In this document: positions 62,348 through 64,000 of the stretch, piece after piece
Numbering within the stretch: position 1 is the stretch's first letter
How the letters are laid out: each line of letters begins with the position of its first letter
From: Achromobacter mucicolens
Lineage (GTDB): Bacteria > Pseudomonadota > Gammaproteobacteria > Burkholderiales > Burkholderiaceae_B
Assembly (NCBI RefSeq): GCF_902859725.1
Contig: NZ_CADIJP010000016.1
Location: 62,001 to 126,000, forward strand
Length of the DNA: 64,000 nucleotides
Direction: 5' to 3'
Translations under genes and position numbers: made by a program
Notes under the pieces: generated by a model
Told to the model about the DNA's origin: nothing
Databases searched by the model: none
The model's input: only the letters and a program-made list of their open reading frames with translations

Positions 62348-62821
62348 GTGAAAAAGACAATCAACAGAAAGGACTATTACGGCGGTGCGCTGATGGTCCT
62401 GATCGGTCTGGCCGCGATCTACGGCGGCACGGACTATCACATCGGCTCGCTCAGCCACATGGGTCCGGGATTCTTTCCCGCGGCGCTGGGCGGCCTGCTG
62501 GCGCTCACCGGCCTGCTGATCGCGATGTCGGCGCGCTCGGCCGAACCTTCGGCCCCCGCGCCCGCTGAAGGCCATCCCACCGGCATGCCGGACATCCGCG
62601 GCAGTGTCTGCATCCTGCTCGGCATTCTGGCCTTCCTGCTGCTGGGCCATTATGGCGGCTTGTTGCCCGCCACGTTCGCCATCGTATTCATCTCCGCGCT
62701 GGGCGACCGCACCAACACGATCAAGCAGGCCGTCCTGCTGTCGATCGCCATGTCCGCGATCGCGGTCGTCGTTTTCTGGTGGGCGCTGCAACTGCAGCTT
62801 CCGCTGTTCCGTTGGGGTTGA
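62348..62821 (+). CDS. tctB: TctB, small membrane subunit of a tripartite tricarboxylate transporter
   Basis: 157 residues from GTG 62348, with AGGAGG 8 bases upstream. Four hydrophobic segments in the TctB arrangement (GALMVLIGLAAIYGG; MGPGFFPAALGGLLALTGL; ILLGILAFLLLGHYGG; AVLLSIAMSAIAVVVFWWAL). A 215-base gap separates it from the kinase gene and may hold its promoter; none is obvious. The usual tctC receptor gene is not in front of it. Confidence 0.9.
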   Translation: MKKTINRKDYYGGALMVLIGLAAIYGGTDYHIGSLSHMGPGFFPAALGGLLALTGLLIAMSARSAEPSAPAPAEGHPTGMPDIRGSVCILLGILAFLLLGHYGGLLPATFAIVFISALGDRTNTIKQAVLLSIAMSAIAVVVFWWALQLQLPLFRWG

Positions 62822-62827
62822 AGCGCC

Positions 62828-64000
62828 ATGATTTCTCAAGCTTTGGTAGACCTTTGGTACGGCTTCGGCGTCGCGTTCCAATGGCACAACCTGATGTGGT
62901 CGTTCTTCGGCGTGCTGGTGGGCAACCTCATCGGCGTGCTGCCCGGCATGGGCGCGCTGTCCGCGATCTCGATCCTCTTGCCGCTCACCTACGTCATGCA
63001 GCCCGTGCCCGCCATCCTGATGCTGGCCGGCATTTTCTATGGCTCGCAATACGGCGGCGCCATCGGCGCGATCCTGCTCAACCTGCCTTCGCATCCGCCG
63101 CACGCGGTCACCTGCCTGGATGGTTATCCACTGACCAAACAGGGCAAGGGCGGGACAGCGCTCGGCATCACGATGATCTGCTCGTTCTTCGCGGCATCGG
63201 TCGGCATCATCGTCATGATCTTTGCCTCGCCGCTGCTGGTTGAAGTCGCGTTCAAGTTCGGCCCGACCGAGATCTTCTCGATCATGCTGCTGGGTCTCCT
63301 GGCAGGCGCCACCATGTCGCGCGGCTCGCCGCTCAAGGGCGTGGCGATGACGCTGTTCGGCCTGATGTGCGGCGTGGTCGGCACCGACGTGAACACGGGC
63401 ACCATCCGGTTTTCGTTCGGCCTGCTCGACCTGTCCGACGGCCTGGAACTGGTCGCGATCTCGATGGGTCTGTTCGGCGTTGCCGACTTCCTGATGAGCG
63501 TGAACCGCATGACCATCATCGGCAGCGGCGCCAAGCTGCGCCTGCGCGACATGCGGCCCAGCAAGCAGGAACTGAAGACCGCCTTCTGGCCCATGGTGCG
63601 CGGCACGGCCGTCGGCACGCTGTTCGGCGCCATGCCCGGCACCGGCCCGACGATCACCACGTTCGTCGCTTACGCGCTGGAACGCAAGATCTCCAAGACG
63701 CCCGAGAAGTTCGGTACCGGCATGATCGCCGGCGTGGCTTCGCCGGAAGCGTCGTCGCACTCGAAGACGCAGGTCGACTTCATCCCGACGATGAGCCTGG
63801 GCATTCCTGGCGACGCGGTGATGGCGCTGATCCTGGGCGCGCTGCTGATCCAGGGCATCCAGCCCGGCCCGCAGCTCATCACCGAGCATCCGGACATCTT
63901 CTGGGGCCTGATCGCCAGCTTCTGGGTGGGCAACGTGCTGCTCATGGTGCTGAACGTGCCGCTTATCGGCGTGTGGGTCAAGCTGCTGCAGGTGCCTTAT
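62828..64000 (+). CDS. tctA: TctA, large membrane subunit of a tripartite tricarboxylate transporter (cut by window edge)
   Basis: 391 residues are visible and the frame is open at the right edge; the family has about 500. Signatures: VGVLPGMGALSAISILLPL with the usual GxxPGMG loop (read LVGNLIGVLPGMGALS), IFYGSQYGGAIGAILLNLP, and the second-half MPGTGPTITTFVAYALE and SKTQVDFIPTMSLGIPGD. The segment normally reading NIPG-T is LNLPSHPPHAVTCLDGYPL here, a departure from the common PG. It starts 6 bases after tctB. Confidence 0.92.
   Translation, partial: MISQALVDLWYGFGVAFQWHNLMWSFFGVLVGNLIGVLPGMGALSAISILLPLTYVMQPVPAILMLAGIFYGSQYGGAIGAILLNLPSHPPHAVTCLDGYPLTKQGKGGTALGITMICSFFAASVGIIVMIFASPLLVEVAFKFGPTEIFSIMLLGLLAGATMSRGSPLKGVAMTLFGLMCGVVGTDVNTGTIRFSFGLLDLSDGLELVAISMGLFGVADFLMSVNRMTIIGSGAKLRLRDMRPSKQELKTAFWPMVRGTAVGTLFGAMPGTGPTITTFVAYALERKISKTPEKFGTGMIAGVASPEASSHSKTQVDFIPTMSLGIPGDAVMALILGALLIQGIQPGPQLITEHPDIFWGLIASFWVGNVLLMVLNVPLIGVWVKLLQVPY

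Noticed and set aside
62144-63889. Minus-strand frame of 581 codons opposite tctB and tctA
   Set aside because: Shadow; rich in Gln, His and Arg with no family pattern.

Overview
This is a GC-rich (roughly two thirds G+C), densely packed chromosomal segment from a betaproteobacterium of the Alcaligenaceae. Achromobacter or a close Bordetella relative fits best. Reasons: several Bug/TctC-type receptors and a TctDE/TctBA citrate-type module; a lipid A glucosamine-type locus of the Bordetella Lgm kind; a NadQ-type regulator beside nadC; MocR, LysR and Lrp regulators each next to an exporter; and codon use with almost every third position G or C. No phage, insertion sequence, CRISPR array or island boundary is visible. 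Two genes are cut by the window edges: a GlxA-type regulator at the left and tctA at the right.

Layout. 0-3 kb: GlxA regulator, cysteine hydrolase, ribD. 3.5-8.3 kb: the stress operon prkA-yeaH-spoVR behind a 730-base leader region, then tRNA-Ser(GGA). 8.6-13 kb: a LysR regulator followed by an HMG-CoA-lyase-like enzyme, a family III CoA-transferase and a Bug receptor, which look like one acid-catabolic unit. 13-16 kb: nadQ, nadC and a Bug lipoprotein, with two copies of an operator around the nadC start. 16-20 kb: yebE, an OsmC protein, fabI. 18.6-27.5 kb: the conserved block mltD-gloB / yafS-like-rnhA-dnaQ-tRNA, here interrupted by a two-gene RND efflux pump between rnhA and dnaQ. 27.7-32.2 kb: small proteins, yaiI, and a gltS symporter gene coupled to a TAXI-type lipoprotein.

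32.3-36.2 kb: a four-gene envelope glycosylation locus (polyprenyl-phosphate glycosyltransferase, ArnT-like transferase, GtrA-like membrane protein, YdjC deacetylase). 36.2-48.8 kb: transporters paired with their regulators (LysR/PACE, LysR/LrgAB, MocR/EamA-LysE, Lrp/EamA), a universal stress protein behind an FNR-type site, and a fusA copy outside any ribosomal operon. 50.2-57.5 kb (minus strand): ybgC-tolQ-tolR-tolA-tolB-pal-cpoB, followed without a gap by a FecCD-type ABC permease and ATPase, with a strong intrinsic terminator between pal and cpoB. 57.6-64 kb: proS, then rppH overlapping a TctD/TctE-like two-component pair and tctB-tctA.

Most genes are housekeeping or common accessory functions. 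The points most worth a second look are couplings: a receptor lipoprotein behind nadC; a TAXI lipoprotein translationally coupled to gltS; an ABC importer fused to the tol-pal operon beyond an internal terminator; and dnaQ placed two bases behind an efflux pump. I found no clear wholly new defence or mobile system.
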